Part shown: positions 21,500-33,664 of the stretch, in pieces
Layout of the letters: each line of letters begins with the position of its first letter
Position numbering within the stretch: the stretch's first letter is position 1
Assembly (NCBI RefSeq): GCF_900113115.1
Contig: NZ_FOOF01000007.1
Span: 1-64,000, forward strand
From: Duganella sp. CF458
GTDB taxonomy: Bacteria; Pseudomonadota; Gammaproteobacteria; Burkholderiales; Burkholderiaceae_D
DNA length: 64,000 bases
Reading direction: 5' to 3'
Program-made: the position numbers and the translations under genes
Notes under the pieces: generated by a model
Told to the model about the DNA's origin: nothing
The model's input: only the letters and a program-made list of their open reading frames with translations
Database searches by the model: none

Positions 21500-22647
21500 T
21501 GCGCCGGCCAGCGCTGCCCCTGCTGTGCATGGCCGCCGCGCTGGCTGCGGTCGCCCTGCCCGGCTCCGCCGTTGGACCGGCGTCGGTGGCCAAGGCCGAC
21601 CGCCGCCTGTGGACGGAGACCCTGAACAGCCGCAACGGCTTCGACAAGGCCTCGCGCGCATCGATCCTGACCTATGCTTCGGCACTGCAGGAAATGCACA
21701 AGATGGCTGATGCCGACATGATGGCGGCGTTCAAGATCAAGAGCCTGAACCGCGCCTCGGTCGACAAGTGGCTGAAGTCGGAAATGGCGCTGTCGCTGGT
21801 GAACTACCAGCGCGCGGCGCGCGACTGCGCCGGCGGTGACTGGACTTGCGTGGCGCCGGCCGACAGTGTCGACGCCCTGCTGCGCCAGGCCGATAGCTGG
21901 CAGAAGTCGGTACCGGCCGGCCAGCAAGCCTGGCACGCCAACCTGTCCGCCTTCACCCGCGCCTACCTCGCCGAGCAGTTGCGCTTGGCCGCGCTGTTCC
22001 CCAGGATCAGCAGCGAGATTGATCGCTTCGGCCCGCACGAATGGAATGGCGACACGCTGGAAGACCGCCAATTCCTGCTGACCTTTGACGACGGCCCGTC
22101 GCCTGGTGCGAACACCGACGATACCTTGGCCATGCTGGCAAACACCAAGAAGACCGGTGTGTTCTTCGTGCTGGGCGAAAACTTGCAGAACCGCGTCAAC
22201 AAGGCCGGTGCTGCTAAGGTGGCTGCTTCGTACAAGAACCAGTGCATGGCTTCGCACGGCTGGCAGCACCAATCGCACGCCAAGTGGGAGCAATGGCAGG
22301 ATTCGATCACCCGCACCCACGGGTTGTTGAATGCGACCTTCGCCAAAGGCGAGGTGCTGCCCTACTTCCGCCCGCCATACGGCCAGCGGCCCGCGGACAG
22401 CGCAGCGTTCTTCCAGCAGCAAGGCCTGCAGGTCGCGCTGTGGAACCTGGATTCGCAAGACTGGAGCAGCCAGGTCAGCGCCGACGACGTCAGCAACCGC
22501 ATGATCGCGCTGATGCTGATCAAGCGGCACGGCGTGCTGCTGTTCCACGATGTGCACAGCAAAGCCAAGTCCGCCCTCCCCGTCATCTTCAGCGAGCTGG
22601 GCAACGCGGTAAGCTGGCGCGACTGCCAACAACCGCTCGCAAAATAA
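21499..22647 (+). CDS. Secreted polysaccharide deacetylase (NodB homology)
   Basis: The product is 382 residues with a signal peptide (LLCMAAALAAVALPGSA). A helical N-terminal domain (~30-185) precedes a NodB deacetylase domain. The metal and catalytic motifs are LTFDDGPSPGA (motif 1), SHGWQHQSH (His pair, motif 2), YFRPPYGQR (motif 3), LWNLDSQDW (motif 4) and LLFHDVH (motif 5). It removes acetyl groups from an N-acetylated or O-acetylated glycan in the periplasm; the substrate is unknown. It is translationally coupled to the upstream DUF2135/TPR gene. The stop codon abuts palindrome copy 2, which separates it from convergent truB. Confidence 0.88.
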   Translation: MRRPALPLLCMAAALAAVALPGSAVGPASVAKADRRLWTETLNSRNGFDKASRASILTYASALQEMHKMADADMMAAFKIKSLNRASVDKWLKSEMALSLVNYQRAARDCAGGDWTCVAPADSVDALLRQADSWQKSVPAGQQAWHANLSAFTRAYLAEQLRLAALFPRISSEIDRFGPHEWNGDTLEDRQFLLTFDDGPSPGANTDDTLAMLANTKKTGVFFVLGENLQNRVNKAGAAKVAASYKNQCMASHGWQHQSHAKWEQWQDSITRTHGLLNATFAKGEVLPYFRPPYGQRPADSAAFFQQQGLQVALWNLDSQDWSSQVSADDVSNRMIALMLIKRHGVLLFHDVHSKAKSALPVIFSELGNAVSWRDCQQPLAK

Positions 22648-22731
22648 AAGTCGGGGTCAGCTCTGGCAATCCGCCATTAAGCGCACATGCGTGCGCTTAA
22701 TGGCGGATTGCCAGAGCTGACCCCGACTTTT
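22646..22731. repeat. Long perfect palindrome, copy 2
   Basis: Arms of 41 bases (22646-22686, 22691-22731) are perfectly complementary around ATGC. The outer GTCGGGGTCAGCTCTGGCA is shared with the other two copies. The inner arm TCCGCCATTAAGCGCAC is different. It exactly fills the gap between two convergent genes and overlaps both stop codons, with T-runs suitable for bidirectional termination. Confidence 0.9.
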
Positions 22732-23657
22732 TAAGCGGTAGCGACTAGGCGCTCGGGGGCGAGGATGGCGTATTCGCCGAAGATGCCGGTGCCGAGCAGG
22801 CGACCGTCCTCAGCGTAGATGCGCACGCGGCCTTCGTATGGCGTCGGGACCGCGATGCTTGGCTCTTTGCCGAGCGGCAGGCGCTGGCCGTGCAGGAAGC
22901 GTTTTGCCAGCTCGGCGTTCAGCGTGATGCGCGGGAAGGACGACAATAGCGCGTCCACTGGCGCCAGCAGCTCGCGGGGAGCGGCGTGGACAGCGAGATC
23001 TTCCAGCGTGATCATCTTGTCGGTGGTCAGGGCGCCAACTTGCGTGCGGCGCAGGGCGTTCAGGTGCGCGCCGCAGCCCAAAGCCGCGCCGATGTCTTCG
23101 CCCAGCACGCGGATGTAGGTGCCTTTGCTGCAGGTGACTTCGATCTTCAGGAACGGCGCTTCCCACGCAACGAGTTCCAGCTTGTGGATCACCACGTCGC
23201 GCGCTTCGCGCTCCAGCGTGATGCCTTCGCGGGCGTACTCGTAAAGCGGCTTGCCGTCGCGCTTCAGCGCCGAGTACATCGGCGGCACCTGCTTGATCGG
23301 GCCGCGGAAGCGGGCCATCGCGGCTTCGATCTCGGCTTGCTTGCAGCTGACGTCGCGCGTTTCCAACACCTGGCCTTCGGTGTCGCCAGTGTCGGTGCGC
23401 ACGCCCAGGTGCACGGTGGCCAGGTAGGTCTTGTCGGCTTCCAGCAGGTCTTGCGAGAACTTGGTCGCTTCGCCGAAGCACAGCGGCAGCAGGCCGGTCG
23501 CAAACGGATCGAGCGTGCCGGTGTGGCCGGCTTTTTTCGCGTTCATGAAGCGCTTGGCCTTGATCAGGGCATCGTTGCTGGACAGGCCTACCGGCTTATC
23601 GAGCAGCAGCACGCCGTCCACGGCATCGCGCACGCGCTTTACACGTGCTTCAGTCAT
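22731..23657 (-). CDS. truB: tRNA pseudouridine(55) synthase TruB
   Basis: The product is 308 residues. TruB converts U55 of the T loop to pseudouridine. The motifs are [17 protein letters not shown] at the N-terminus, [18 protein letters not shown] with the catalytic Asp, [17 protein letters not shown], and the C-terminal PUA-like domain ([20 protein letters not shown], then [12 protein letters not shown]). The start overlaps the rbfA stop by four bases (ATGA), so rbfA and truB are translationally coupled. That is the usual order after infB. Confidence 0.95.
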   Translation of the reverse strand: MTEARVKRVRDAVDGVLLLDKPVGLSSNDALIKAKRFMNAKKAGHTGTLDPFATGLLPLCFGEATKFSQDLLEADKTYLATVHLGVRTDTGDTEGQVLETRDVSCKQAEIEAAMARFRGPIKQVPPMYSALKRDGKPLYEYAREGITLEREARDVVIHKLELVAWEAPFLKIEVTCSKGTYIRVLGEDIGAALGCGAHLNALRRTQVGALTTDKMITLEDLAVHAAPRELLAPVDALLSSFPRITLNAELAKRFLHGQRLPLGKEPSIAVPTPYEGRVRIYAEDGRLLGTGIFGEYAILAPERLVATA

Positions 23658-24055
23658 TCTTCTTCGTTGTTCTCGTCGAAATCGGCGGCGCGGGTGGCGT
23701 TGGCCTTGTCGATCAGGGCGGACATGGCCATGCCGCGCGAGGCGGACATGTCGTGCAGGAAGTGCAGCTGCGGCAGCGTGTGGATGTGCAGGCGCTTGCC
23801 CAGCTGGTTGCGCAGGTAGCCGGCGGCGGCGGCCAGGCCGGCCAGGGTGTTCTTGATCGACTCCGGGTCGTCTTTCAGGGTGGTGAAGAACACTTTCGCG
23901 TGCGCGTAGTCCGGGGTCAGCTGCACTTCGGACAGCGTGATCATGCCGACGCGCGGGTCCTTCACTTCGAAGGCGATCAGCTCGGACAGGTCTTTCTGGA
24001 TTTGATCCGCCACGCGCAGGCCGCGCTGGGGGATCGATTTGCTGTGTTTAGCCAT
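23654..24055 (-). CDS. rbfA: Ribosome-binding factor A
   Basis: The product is 133 residues from the ATG at 24055 ([19 protein letters not shown]). The frame extends to 24142, but those codons are the 5' untranslated hairpin region. RbfA matures the 5' end of 16S rRNA and is cold-inducible in E. coli. The type-II KH-like fold is recognisable: [32 protein letters not shown] with the helix-kink-helix region, then [19 protein letters not shown]. Its AGGA ribosome-binding site lies in the 3' arm of a 9-bp hairpin (24066-24091). Confidence 0.93.
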   Translation of the reverse strand: MAKHSKSIPQRGLRVADQIQKDLSELIAFEVKDPRVGMITLSEVQLTPDYAHAKVFFTTLKDDPESIKNTLAGLAAAAGYLRNQLGKRLHIHTLPQLHFLHDMSASRGMAMSALIDKANATRAADFDENNEEE

Positions 24056-24065
24056 GATATTAAAT

Positions 24066-24091
24066 TTCCTGCGGTGCCAGCCCCGCAGGAA
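24066..24091 (-). promoter_or_regulatory. Hairpin sequestering the rbfA ribosome-binding site
   Basis: On the minus strand TTCCTGCGG pairs with CCGCAGGAA across an eight-base loop. The AGGA in the second arm is the only good Shine-Dalgarno, 11 bases before the ATG at 24055. Translation of rbfA may therefore depend on melting or cold-dependent refolding. Confidence 0.5.
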
Positions 24092-24140
24092 GCGGAGACC
24101 GGGCGCCGGCACGCTCCGCCTGCCGGCTTTTAATAATAAC

Positions 24141-24188
24141 AAAGGCGGGTGCCCTGCCCCGCTCTCGCGAGGCGGGAAGCACCCGCCG
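24141..24188 (-). terminator. Terminator-like hairpin between infB and rbfA
   Basis: The outer arms GGCGGGTGC/GCACCCGCC enclose a second C/G-rich stem, followed on the minus strand by CCTTTGTTATTATT. It stands 21 bases after the infB stop. It may be a partial terminator or processing signal that lowers rbfA-truB expression relative to infB. Confidence 0.55.
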
Positions 24189-24208
24189 TGTATCGCGCCG
24201 TCCTGTTG

Positions 24209-27097
24209 TTACAGGGTACGGGCGATCTCCTGCACTTCGAACACTTCGAGCACGTCGCCTACGACGATGTCGTTGTAGCCCTTCAGGTTCAGACCGCATT
24301 CCAGGCCGGCGCGAACTTCCTTCGCATCGTCCTTGAAGCGCTTGAGCGAGTCGATCTCGCCGGTCCACACCACGATGTTGTTGCGCAGCAGGCGTACCGA
24401 AGACGAGCGCTTGACCACGCCATCGGTAACCAGGCAGCCCGCGATCGCGCCGACCTTGGAGACCAGGATGACCTGGCGAATCTCGACCTGGCCGGTGACG
24501 TGCTCGCGCTTCTCCGGTGCCAGCATGCCCGACAGTGCCGCTTTGACCTCTTCGATCGCATCGTAAATGATGTTGTAGTAGCGGATGTCGACGCCGTTGG
24601 TTTCGGCCAGCTTGCGCGCCTGTGCGTCGGCACGGGCGTTGAAGCCGATGATGACTGCCTTGGAAGCGGTCGCCAGGTTGACGTCCGATTCCGTGATGCC
24701 GCCCACCGCTGCGTGCACGATCTGCACCCGCACTTCGGAGGTCGACAGCTTCTGCAGCGAGCCAACCAGCGCTTCCTGCGAACCTTGCACGTCGGTCTTG
24801 ACGATCAGCGGCAGGTTCTTCACTTCGCCTTCGGCCATCTGGTCGAACATGTTTTCCAGCTTGGCCGCTTGCTGCTTGGCCAGCTTCACGTCGCGGAACT
24901 TACCTTGGCGGAACAGGCCGATCTCACGGGCTTTACGCTCGTCAGCCATGACCATTGCCTCTTCACCGGCGGCCGGCACTTCGGTCAGGCCCTGGATCTC
25001 CACCGGGATCGAAGGACCTGCTTCAGCGATCGACTTGCCGTTCTCGTCCAGCATCGCACGGACGCGGCCGAAGGACGAACCCGCCAGCACCACGTCGCCG
25101 CGGCGCAGGGTACCCGATTGCACCAGGATGGTGGCCACAGGACCACGGCCCTTGTCCAGGCGGGCTTCCACCACCAGGCCGCGCGCAGGCGCTTCGACCG
25201 GGGCTTTCAGTTCCAGCACTTCGGCTTGCAGCAGCACTTGCTCCAGCAGGTCGTCGATGCCCTGGCCGGTTTTCGCGGAGACCGGTACGAATGGCGAATC
25301 GCCACCATATTCTTCCGGCACCACTTGCTCGGCCACCAGTTCCTGGGTCACGCGGTCGACGTTGCCACCCGGTTTGTCGATCTTGTTGATCGCGACAACC
25401 AGCGGCACGCCCGCCGCCTTGGCGTGGGCGATTGCTTCCTTGGTCTGCGGCATCACGCCGTCGTCGGCTGCCACCACCAGGATGACGATGTCGGTTGCTT
25501 TCGCACCGCGGGCACGCATTGCCGTAAAGGCTTCGTGGCCCGGGGTATCCAGGAAGGTGATGATGCCGCGCGGGGTTTCCACGTGGTAGGCACCAATGTG
25601 CTGGGTAATGCCGCCTGCTTCGCCCGACGCGACCTTGGCGCGGCGGATGTAGTCCAGCAGGGAGGTCTTACCGTGGTCGACGTGGCCCATCACGGTCACC
25701 ACAGGTGCACGCGGGGTTGCTTCGTACTCGGCGTGTTCGCCCTGGTCGGCCAGCAGCGCTTCCGGATCGTCGACAGCGGCAGCGAAGGCTTTGTGGCCCA
25801 TCTCTTCCACCACGATCATCGCGGTTTCCTGGTCCAGCACCTGGTTGATGGTGCACATCTGGCCCAGCTTCATCAGCTGCTTGATCACCTCGGATGCCTT
25901 GACTGCCATCTTGTGCGCCAGTTCGGCCACGGTGATGGTTTCCGGCACGTGCACTTCATGCACGATCGCTTCGGTCGGTTGCTGGAAGTTGGTTTCACGG
26001 TCGTCATGGTGGCCACCGCGGCGACCACCCTTGCCGCCCGCACGCCAGCCGTCACGGCCGCCTGCACCGCCACCGGTGTTGCCACCGCGGCCTTTGCCGG
26101 CACCGCCGCCCGGGGCGCCACGGCGCTTTTCATCCTGCCAGGTCGAAGCCACATTGGCCGACTTGATGGATTTCTTGTCGCCGGGTTTCTTGTCGTCCTT
26201 CTTCTCGCCGCCTGGAGCAGCTGCGGTCGTCGCAGGCTTCTTGTCGGCTGGCTTGTGCAGGGTGCCTTCGGCAACTTTCGGCTTGGCGGCGGCGGCTGGA
26301 GCCGGCTCGGGAGCCTTCATCACGCGACGCGGCTGGCTCATCATCAACTTGATCTGGGCCACTTCGTCTGCAACAGCTTTACGGGCACGTTCGGTCGCTT
26401 CGGCGCGCTCGGCGGCTTCCTTGGCGGCGACTTCGTGCTTGCGCTTGGACTCTTCGGCATCAGCCAGGCGCTTCTTCTCTTCTTCTTCGGCGGCGGCTTT
26501 CTGCGCCACGCCGGCTGCAGCGGCGGCGGCAGCCTTCTCGGCGGCGGCCTTGTCGGCGGCAGCTTTCTTGGCTTGGTCTTCCGCTACGCGCTTGGCTTCC
26601 TCTTCGGCGGCTTTGGCTTGCGCAGCCTTTTCCTCGTCGAGCTTGGCCAAGCGTTCCTGCTTTTCTTTCAGCTCCGCTTCCTGGCGAGCGATCAGCTCGG
26701 CCTGGCGGCGTGCTTCTTCTTCACGGCGCGCCTGTTCGGCGGCGTCGATCACCGGTGCGGCCGGCTTGGCGGTCGCGGTGGTGGTCAGGTCGTCGCGCTG
26801 CACGAAGGTGCGCTTCTTGCGCACTTCGACCTGGATGGTGCGGGCCTTGCCGGAGGCGTCGGCCTGCTTGATCTCCGTGGTCTCTTTACGAGTCAGGGTG
26901 ATCTTTTTCTTTTCGCCCGGCTCTGCCCCTGCGCCGTGGGTACGGCGCAGGTGTTCCAGCAGCTTGTCCTTATCATCTTTTGACAATGGATCTGACGCCG
27001 AACTCTTCTCGACGCCAGCAGAACGCAGCTGCGACAGCAGCAAATCTGCAGGCATCTTCAGTTCGGTGGCAAATTGGGCTACGTTGTTACTCGCCAT
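24209..27097 (-). CDS. infB: Translation initiation factor IF-2
   Basis: The product is 962 residues. IF-2 is the GTPase that places fMet-tRNA on the 30S subunit and promotes subunit joining. The N-terminal IF2 domain ([19 protein letters not shown]) is followed by a long charged Ala/Glu/Lys-rich helical linker (~100-260) and a Gly/Arg-rich stretch. The G domain starts near residue 470 ([12 protein letters not shown]), with [25 protein letters not shown] and VSAKTG. Domains II, III and C2 ([20 protein letters not shown]) complete it. It lies in the rimP-nusA-infB operon, 51 bases after nusA. Confidence 0.97.
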   Translation of the reverse strand: MASNNVAQFATELKMPADLLLSQLRSAGVEKSSASDPLSKDDKDKLLEHLRRTHGAGAEPGEKKKITLTRKETTEIKQADASGKARTIQVEVRKKRTFVQRDDLTTTATAKPAAPVIDAAEQARREEEARRQAELIARQEAELKEKQERLAKLDEEKAAQAKAAEEEAKRVAEDQAKKAAADKAAAEKAAAAAAAGVAQKAAAEEEEKKRLADAEESKRKHEVAAKEAAERAEATERARKAVADEVAQIKLMMSQPRRVMKAPEPAPAAAAKPKVAEGTLHKPADKKPATTAAAPGGEKKDDKKPGDKKSIKSANVASTWQDEKRRGAPGGGAGKGRGGNTGGGAGGRDGWRAGGKGGRRGGHHDDRETNFQQPTEAIVHEVHVPETITVAELAHKMAVKASEVIKQLMKLGQMCTINQVLDQETAMIVVEEMGHKAFAAAVDDPEALLADQGEHAEYEATPRAPVVTVMGHVDHGKTSLLDYIRRAKVASGEAGGITQHIGAYHVETPRGIITFLDTPGHEAFTAMRARGAKATDIVILVVAADDGVMPQTKEAIAHAKAAGVPLVVAINKIDKPGGNVDRVTQELVAEQVVPEEYGGDSPFVPVSAKTGQGIDDLLEQVLLQAEVLELKAPVEAPARGLVVEARLDKGRGPVATILVQSGTLRRGDVVLAGSSFGRVRAMLDENGKSIAEAGPSIPVEIQGLTEVPAAGEEAMVMADERKAREIGLFRQGKFRDVKLAKQQAAKLENMFDQMAEGEVKNLPLIVKTDVQGSQEALVGSLQKLSTSEVRVQIVHAAVGGITESDVNLATASKAVIIGFNARADAQARKLAETNGVDIRYYNIIYDAIEEVKAALSGMLAPEKREHVTGQVEIRQVILVSKVGAIAGCLVTDGVVKRSSSVRLLRNNIVVWTGEIDSLKRFKDDAKEVRAGLECGLNLKGYNDIVVGDVLEVFEVQEIARTL

Positions 27098-27148
27098 TCA
27101 GTCCTCTTTTCTATGTGTCTCGATGATAATTAAAGCTGTTTCCACTAC

Positions 27149-29199
<2,051 letters not shown>

Positions 29200-29232
29200 A
29201 GAAAATCTCCAGATACTTAAAACGGTTCAACC

Positions 29233-29256
29233 AAAAAAAAATGGGCAACTGCCCAT
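29233..29256 (-). terminator. Terminator-like hairpin in the rimP leader
   Basis: On the minus strand ATGGGC, a four-base loop and GCCCAT run into nine T residues, 34 bases before the rimP start and downstream of the likely promoter. The stem is short (6 bp). It can act as an attenuator of the nusA operon or as a late terminator for rluB. Confidence 0.6.
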
Positions 29257-29327
29257 CTTTCGTTACTGCAGCCAGATGAAAGCACTCTCAGCAAAAATAT
29301 CTGCGAAGAACTTTAACTAGGCTGCTC

Positions 29328-29356
29328 ATTATAGCGCGATATTGATATCGCCGCAA
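29328..29356 (-). promoter_or_regulatory. Likely promoter of rimP-nusA-infB
   Basis: The minus strand has TTGCGG (29351-29356), a 17-base spacer and a perfect TATAAT (29328-29333). It lies about 130 bases upstream of the rimP start, leaving room for the hairpin leader. Confidence 0.6.
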
Positions 29357-29488
29357 TGCCGCATACCACATCGGGAGCGGGTGTAACAATAGCAAGGTGC
29401 TTAAAATCCAACACCCAAACCAGCACCGATACGCGGCACCCGCAGGCCAGTGCCTGACCCTGCGGGTCAGGCCACCGGTTTACCGGTT

Positions 29489-31516
29489 TCAGCCCTTGCG
29501 GCGGCGCGGCATGCCATGATCGGACGCCCCGCCGCGCGGCTGATGGCCGCCGCGGCGCTGCTGCCCCTGGCCGTGACCATGGCCTTGGCCGGCAAAACCA
29601 AAAGTAGTCATCAGCGGATCGGGCTGGCGTGGGCCACCCTTGCCCTGGCCCTGACCCTGGCCTTTACCCTGGCCAGCGCCTTTACCCTTGCCCTTGGCGC
29701 CGGCACCACCGCCGGCACCACCGGCACCACGGCCGTAGCCGCCCGGCTGCTGGTCGCCAAAGCCGGAACCGCCATGGCGCGGGGCGCCAAAGAAGCCGCC
29801 CTGGCCCTGGCCACGGCCGCCGCGCGGCGCCTGCGGGAATGGATCGGCATTCTTATTGCTCACATCCATGCGGTTGCCGTTCGGCTCACGATCACGCTCG
29901 CGCTTGCCTTGTCCCTGGCCGCCCTGCGGCTTGGCACCTTCGCCGGCGCCGGCGCCGGCTTCTTTCTTGAAGCCCACCGCCGACAGCAGGTCGCGCACGG
30001 TGTTTTCTTCCATCTCTTCCCAGCGGCCGCGCTTCAGGTTGCTCGGCAGGGTCAGCGCGCCGTAACGGGTGCGGATCAGGCGCGACACGGTCAGGCCGAT
30101 GGCCTCGAACATCCGGCGCACCTCGCGGTTGCGGCCCTCGCCGATCACCACGCGGTACCACTTGTTGACGCCTTCGCCGCCGCCGTCGGCGATCTTGGTG
30201 AACTGCGCCATGCCGTCTTCCAGCTCAACGCCGGCCAGCAGCTTTTGGCGCATGCCCTCTTCCAGTTCGCCCAGGGTACGCACGGCGTATTCGCGGTCGA
30301 TGTTGTAGCGCGGGTGCATCAGCCGGTTGGCCAGGTCACCGGAGGTGGTAAACAGCAGCAGGCCCTCGGTATTGAAGTCGAGGCGGCCGACGGCCAGCCA
30401 TTTGCCGGTTTTCATGGTCGGCAGGCGGTCGAATACCGATGGACGGCCATCCGGATCGTCGTGCGACACGATTTCGCCGGCCGGCTTGTGGTACACCAGC
30501 ACACGCGGCGGCTTTTTGGAAACCTTGCGCTGCACCAGCTTGCCGTTGATGCGCACCGCATCGGTCGGCAGGATGCGCTGGCCGATGTGGGCCGGCTCGC
30601 CATTCACCGACACGCGACCGGCGATGATCAATTCTTCCATGTCGCGGCGCGAGCCCATGCCCGCCTCCGCCAGCACCTTGTGCAGCTTCGGCGCATCGTC
30701 TTCCGCCGTCAGGTCGCGGCGCGCCTTGACCGGCTTGCCGGAACCGCCTTCGTCGCGGTCGAACGCGTCCGAGGTGACGAAGGAGAACACCGCATCGGCT
30801 TCGGACGATTTGTCCTTGGCCTTCATCTTGTTGCCAAAAGCGCCGTGCACGCGCGGCTTCTGGCCCTGTCCACCCTGGGCCTTGCCCTGGCCCGCCTCAC
30901 CGGCTGGCGCGCCCTGGCCTTCGCCATGCGCCGGCTTGCCATGCTTACCCTTTTTGCCTTTGTGCTTGGCATGCTTGTCGTGGCGCTTTTCAGCCGGGAC
31001 CGCAGCCGGCCATGGACTGCCGCCTTCCGCGCCCTCGGCGCCTGCGGGCGCTGCCGCCGCTGGCTCACCAACCGATTCGGTTGCGACGGCGGCGGCCACC
31101 GCAGCCTTTTCAGCCTGGCGCTGCGCGCGCTGTTCACGCATCTGGCGCGGGCCGCGCGGCGCACGGCCGCGATCCCTGCCCTCACCCTCAGCGTCCGGCA
31201 CGGCGTCCGCCGACGCGGAGGCGGCCGGTGCCGGAGCCGCTGCCACGGCCGGCGCAGCTTCCGCCGCCACAACCTTCTTGGCGCGCGGCTTCTTCACCGG
31301 CGCCGCCTCGGCGCTGAGCGCTGGCAGCTCGCCGGCTGCGGCTTCGGCTACGACAGCAGCTTTGCTACGACGCTTCGGCTTTGGCGTTTCGCCGGCCGCC
31401 AGGGCGGCTGCGTTATCGGCCTCCATCTGCGCCTTGGTGCGGCGTTTTGGCTTGGCGGGTGCGGTGTCGGCGGCTGCCGGGGTACCAGTCTCTGGGGTGT
31501 TATCAGGCTTGTTCAT
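29489..31516 (-). CDS. rluB: 23S rRNA pseudouridine synthase RluB with long disordered extensions
   Basis: The product is 675 residues, more than twice E. coli RluB. The core (~245-500) has an S4 domain ([28 protein letters not shown]) and the RsuA/RluB catalytic motif [18 protein letters not shown] with the catalytic Asp. [20 protein letters not shown] and [12 protein letters not shown] follow. It modifies U2605 of 23S rRNA in E. coli. The N-terminal ~240 residues are Ala/Lys/Pro-rich and basic ([10 protein letters not shown] repeats). The C-terminal ~170 residues are Gly/Gln-rich with short GQGQGK-type repeats. These tails look disordered and RNA-binding. The start overlaps the scpB stop by 14 bases. 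Confidence 0.92.
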   Translation of the reverse strand: MNKPDNTPETGTPAAADTAPAKPKRRTKAQMEADNAAALAAGETPKPKRRSKAAVVAEAAAGELPALSAEAAPVKKPRAKKVVAAEAAPAVAAAPAPAASASADAVPDAEGEGRDRGRAPRGPRQMREQRAQRQAEKAAVAAAVATESVGEPAAAAPAGAEGAEGGSPWPAAVPAEKRHDKHAKHKGKKGKHGKPAHGEGQGAPAGEAGQGKAQGGQGQKPRVHGAFGNKMKAKDKSSEADAVFSFVTSDAFDRDEGGSGKPVKARRDLTAEDDAPKLHKVLAEAGMGSRRDMEELIIAGRVSVNGEPAHIGQRILPTDAVRINGKLVQRKVSKKPPRVLVYHKPAGEIVSHDDPDGRPSVFDRLPTMKTGKWLAVGRLDFNTEGLLLFTTSGDLANRLMHPRYNIDREYAVRTLGELEEGMRQKLLAGVELEDGMAQFTKIADGGGEGVNKWYRVVIGEGRNREVRRMFEAIGLTVSRLIRTRYGALTLPSNLKRGRWEEMEENTVRDLLSAVGFKKEAGAGAGEGAKPQGGQGQGKRERDREPNGNRMDVSNKNADPFPQAPRGGRGQGQGGFFGAPRHGGSGFGDQQPGGYGRGAGGAGGGAGAKGKGKGAGQGKGQGQGQGKGGPRQPDPLMTTFGFAGQGHGHGQGQQRRGGHQPRGGASDHGMPRRRKG

Positions 31517-32237
31517 TATTCGTTTCTGCTAAGGGCTCGACGTTATCGGGCGCCGGGTCGTCTATTACCGACGGCGCCTCGTCCGGCGTCGCCTCTTTCT
31601 CTTCTGCTGCTGCTTGTGCTTCCTGCGCCGCTTTCTCGAAGTTCTCCGTGAGGCGAGCCTCCAGCACTTCCAGCGGATTTTCATTCTGCGTATCGCTGAT
31701 CTGCTGCAACGGCGGCAGTTGCGACAGCGATTCCAGCCCCAGGTCGTCCAGGAACTGCTTGGTGGTGCCCAGCAAGGCCGGACGGCCCAATACATCGCGA
31801 TAGCCGACAGTGTCGACCCAGCCGCGGTCTTCCAGCATCTTGATCGTCTGCGAGTTCACCGCGACGCCGCGGATTTCCTCGATATCGCCGCGGGTGACCG
31901 GTTGGCGGTAAGCGATGATGGCCAGCGTTTCCAGGGTGGCGCGCGAATACTTCTGCGGTTTTTCCGGATTCAGGCGCTCCAGGTACATCTTCATTTCCGG
32001 CCGGCTCTGGAAGCGCCAGCCGCTCGACAGGCTGACCACCTCAATGCCGCGCCCTTGCCATTCCTGGCGCAATTCTTCCAACAACTCCTTGATCGTATCA
32101 GCGCCAACGCCGACACCGAGCGGGTTGCCCTGGTCGTCGGTTTCGACGTACAGCTTTTTCAGGCTGTGGATCGATAAGGGATCACGGGCGCATAGCAGCG
32201 CAGCTTCGAGGACTTTCTTAGCCTCTGCATTATCCAT
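31503..32237 (-). CDS. scpB: Segregation and condensation protein B
   Basis: The product is 244 residues. ScpB dimerises and, with ScpA, forms the kleisin complex of SMC condensin. Two winged-helix domains are recognisable: [25 protein letters not shown] with [26 protein letters not shown], then [43 protein letters not shown] longer acidic Ala/Glu-rich tail (from ~residue 195) follows. It is translationally linked to rluB, a common pairing in betaproteobacteria. Confidence 0.93.
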   Translation of the reverse strand: MDNAEAKKVLEAALLCARDPLSIHSLKKLYVETDDQGNPLGVGVGADTIKELLEELRQEWQGRGIEVVSLSSGWRFQSRPEMKMYLERLNPEKPQKYSRATLETLAIIAYRQPVTRGDIEEIRGVAVNSQTIKMLEDRGWVDTVGYRDVLGRPALLGTTKQFLDDLGLESLSQLPPLQQISDTQNENPLEVLEARLTENFEKAAQEAQAAAEEKEATPDEAPSVIDDPAPDNVEPLAETNNEQA

Positions 32238-32417
32238 ACACTACAAGTTGGTTGTGTAACTTAGTAAGAAGGCGCCGGACCGCTACGCGCCGGGGCGAGA
32301 GTCTCAGGTGGAGAGCGTTTTCAGGGCGAAAACAAGGCGGGCGACGGGCGCCGCTTCATCCAACTTGGGCAATTGTACCTGATAAAACCGGAGAGAAGTG
32401 TAAAAGCCTGATTTCGC

Positions 32418-33428
32418 CTAGCCGGCGAGACGCTCGGCCAGAATTGCAGAAACACCAACAAAGGCCGGGTACTCGGCGGTAATCACATAGGTAGGGATGG
32501 CGGCCAGGTATTGCTTGAAGCGGCCTTTTGCCTCAAAACGGGCGCGGAAGCCGGAACGATCGAAGCGCGGGCCCAGGCGCGGCACGATGCCGCCGCCAAT
32601 ATAAATACCACCGGTCGCGCCCAGGGTGACGCCGAGATTGCCGGCAATGGTGCCCAGCATGGTGCAGAAGTACTCGATCGCATCGTCGCACAGCGGGCAT
32701 TCACCGGCCAGCGCGCGGCGCGCAATCTCCGGCGCCGACAGCACCGGCTCTTCATGGCCGCGCTGCGCCACCAGCGCGCGGTAAATCAGTTCAATGCCGA
32801 CGCCGGACAGCAAGCGCTCCGCCGACACATGCGGGAATTCGGTCCAGGCATACTGCAGGATCGCCACCTCTTCCGGATTCATGGGCGGGAAGCTGACGTG
32901 CCCGCCTTCACTCAGCAGCGCAGTCCAGCCAGAAGCCGAAGGGATCAGGCCCGACACGCCCAGCCCGGTGCCGGCGCCGATCAAGCCCAGCGGCGCACCG
33001 GCTTGCGGCGTGCCGCCACCGACCTGGCGCTTCTGGTCGTCCGCCAGCAGCGGCAGCGAACGCGCCAACGCGGTGAAATCATTGGCCACCACCAGCACCT
33101 CGAAGCCGACTTCCAGGCGCAGCGCCTCGATCGAAAACTCCCAATGGTGGTTGGTCATCTTGACGAAATCGCCATTGACCGGATTGGCGATCGCAATCGC
33201 ACCATGGCGCACGCCCAGGCCGGCGGCCGCCACCACGTCGGGTAAGGCCAGGTAAGCCTTCAGTGCATCGCCCAGCGTGGCATACGCAGCGCCGGACAGC
33301 ACATGGATATTCTCGATCCTGCCGGGCGCCAGTTCCAGCGCAAACCGGGCATTGGTACCGCCGACATCAGCCAGCAGGCGCGGGCTTGGAAAGATGGCAG
33401 GCGTTGCGGAGTTGGTCTGAACAGTCAT
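32418..33428 (-). CDS. glk: Glucokinase
   Basis: The product is 336 residues. It phosphorylates glucose with ATP, feeding glycolysis. The fold is the ROK-less bacterial Glk type: [16 protein letters not shown] (phosphate 1), [14 protein letters not shown] with the catalytic Asp region, [14 protein letters not shown] (phosphate 2), [14 protein letters not shown], and [18 protein letters not shown] (adenosine). The C-terminus is complete. It is flanked by non-coding DNA on both sides and is probably monocistronic. Palindrome copy 3 lies upstream of its start. Confidence 0.94.
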   Translation of the reverse strand: MTVQTNSATPAIFPSPRLLADVGGTNARFALELAPGRIENIHVLSGAAYATLGDALKAYLALPDVVAAAGLGVRHGAIAIANPVNGDFVKMTNHHWEFSIEALRLEVGFEVLVVANDFTALARSLPLLADDQKRQVGGGTPQAGAPLGLIGAGTGLGVSGLIPSASGWTALLSEGGHVSFPPMNPEEVAILQYAWTEFPHVSAERLLSGVGIELIYRALVAQRGHEEPVLSAPEIARRALAGECPLCDDAIEYFCTMLGTIAGNLGVTLGATGGIYIGGGIVPRLGPRFDRSGFRARFEAKGRFKQYLAAIPTYVITAEYPAFVGVSAILAERLAG

Positions 33429-33587
33429 GGGCGCAAGCAGTTAAGTTGAGCCTTAATGCTAAGGGATATGTTAGCCAGGACGCAAGGGTTTCTTTGTAGT
33501 TTGAGTACAAGAACCGTGAGTATTAGGTCAGCATGCTACATCGCGGGATTTTTTGACGGTAGTATAACTACTCAACCTTGCGTAAAA

Positions 33588-33662
33588 AAAGTCGGGGTCA
33601 GCTCTGGCAACCGGACATTTTGCATAGCAAAATGTCCGGTTGCCAGAGCTGACCCCGACTTT
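33588..33662. repeat. Long perfect palindrome, copy 3
   Basis: Arms of 36 bases (33588-33623, 33627-33662) are perfectly complementary around ATA. It has the same outer GTCGGGGTCAGCTCTGGCA and the same inner CCGGACATTTTGC as copy 1; only the loop differs (ATA versus TTC). It ends two bases before the stop codon of the DedA-rhodanese gene. Confidence 0.9.
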
Positions 33663-33664
33663 AA

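Larger units (their letters stand above)
29200..29488. other. Leader region of the rimP operon
   Basis: This 289-base non-coding gap holds, in minus-strand order, a GC-rich hairpin after rluB near 29438-29468 (ACCCGCAGG/CCTGCGGGT), a sigma70-like promoter (29328-29356) and a GCAGCC/GGCTGC long-range pair. A terminator-like hairpin at 29233-29256 comes last. No tRNA precedes rimP, unlike the metY arrangement in E. coli. Confidence 0.55.

Noticed and set aside
24149-26983. 944-codon open frame on the plus strand opposite infB
   Set aside because: It is antisense to an intact infB, has low-complexity His/Gly/Leu composition and no ribosome-binding site; GC-rich codon bias of infB explains it.
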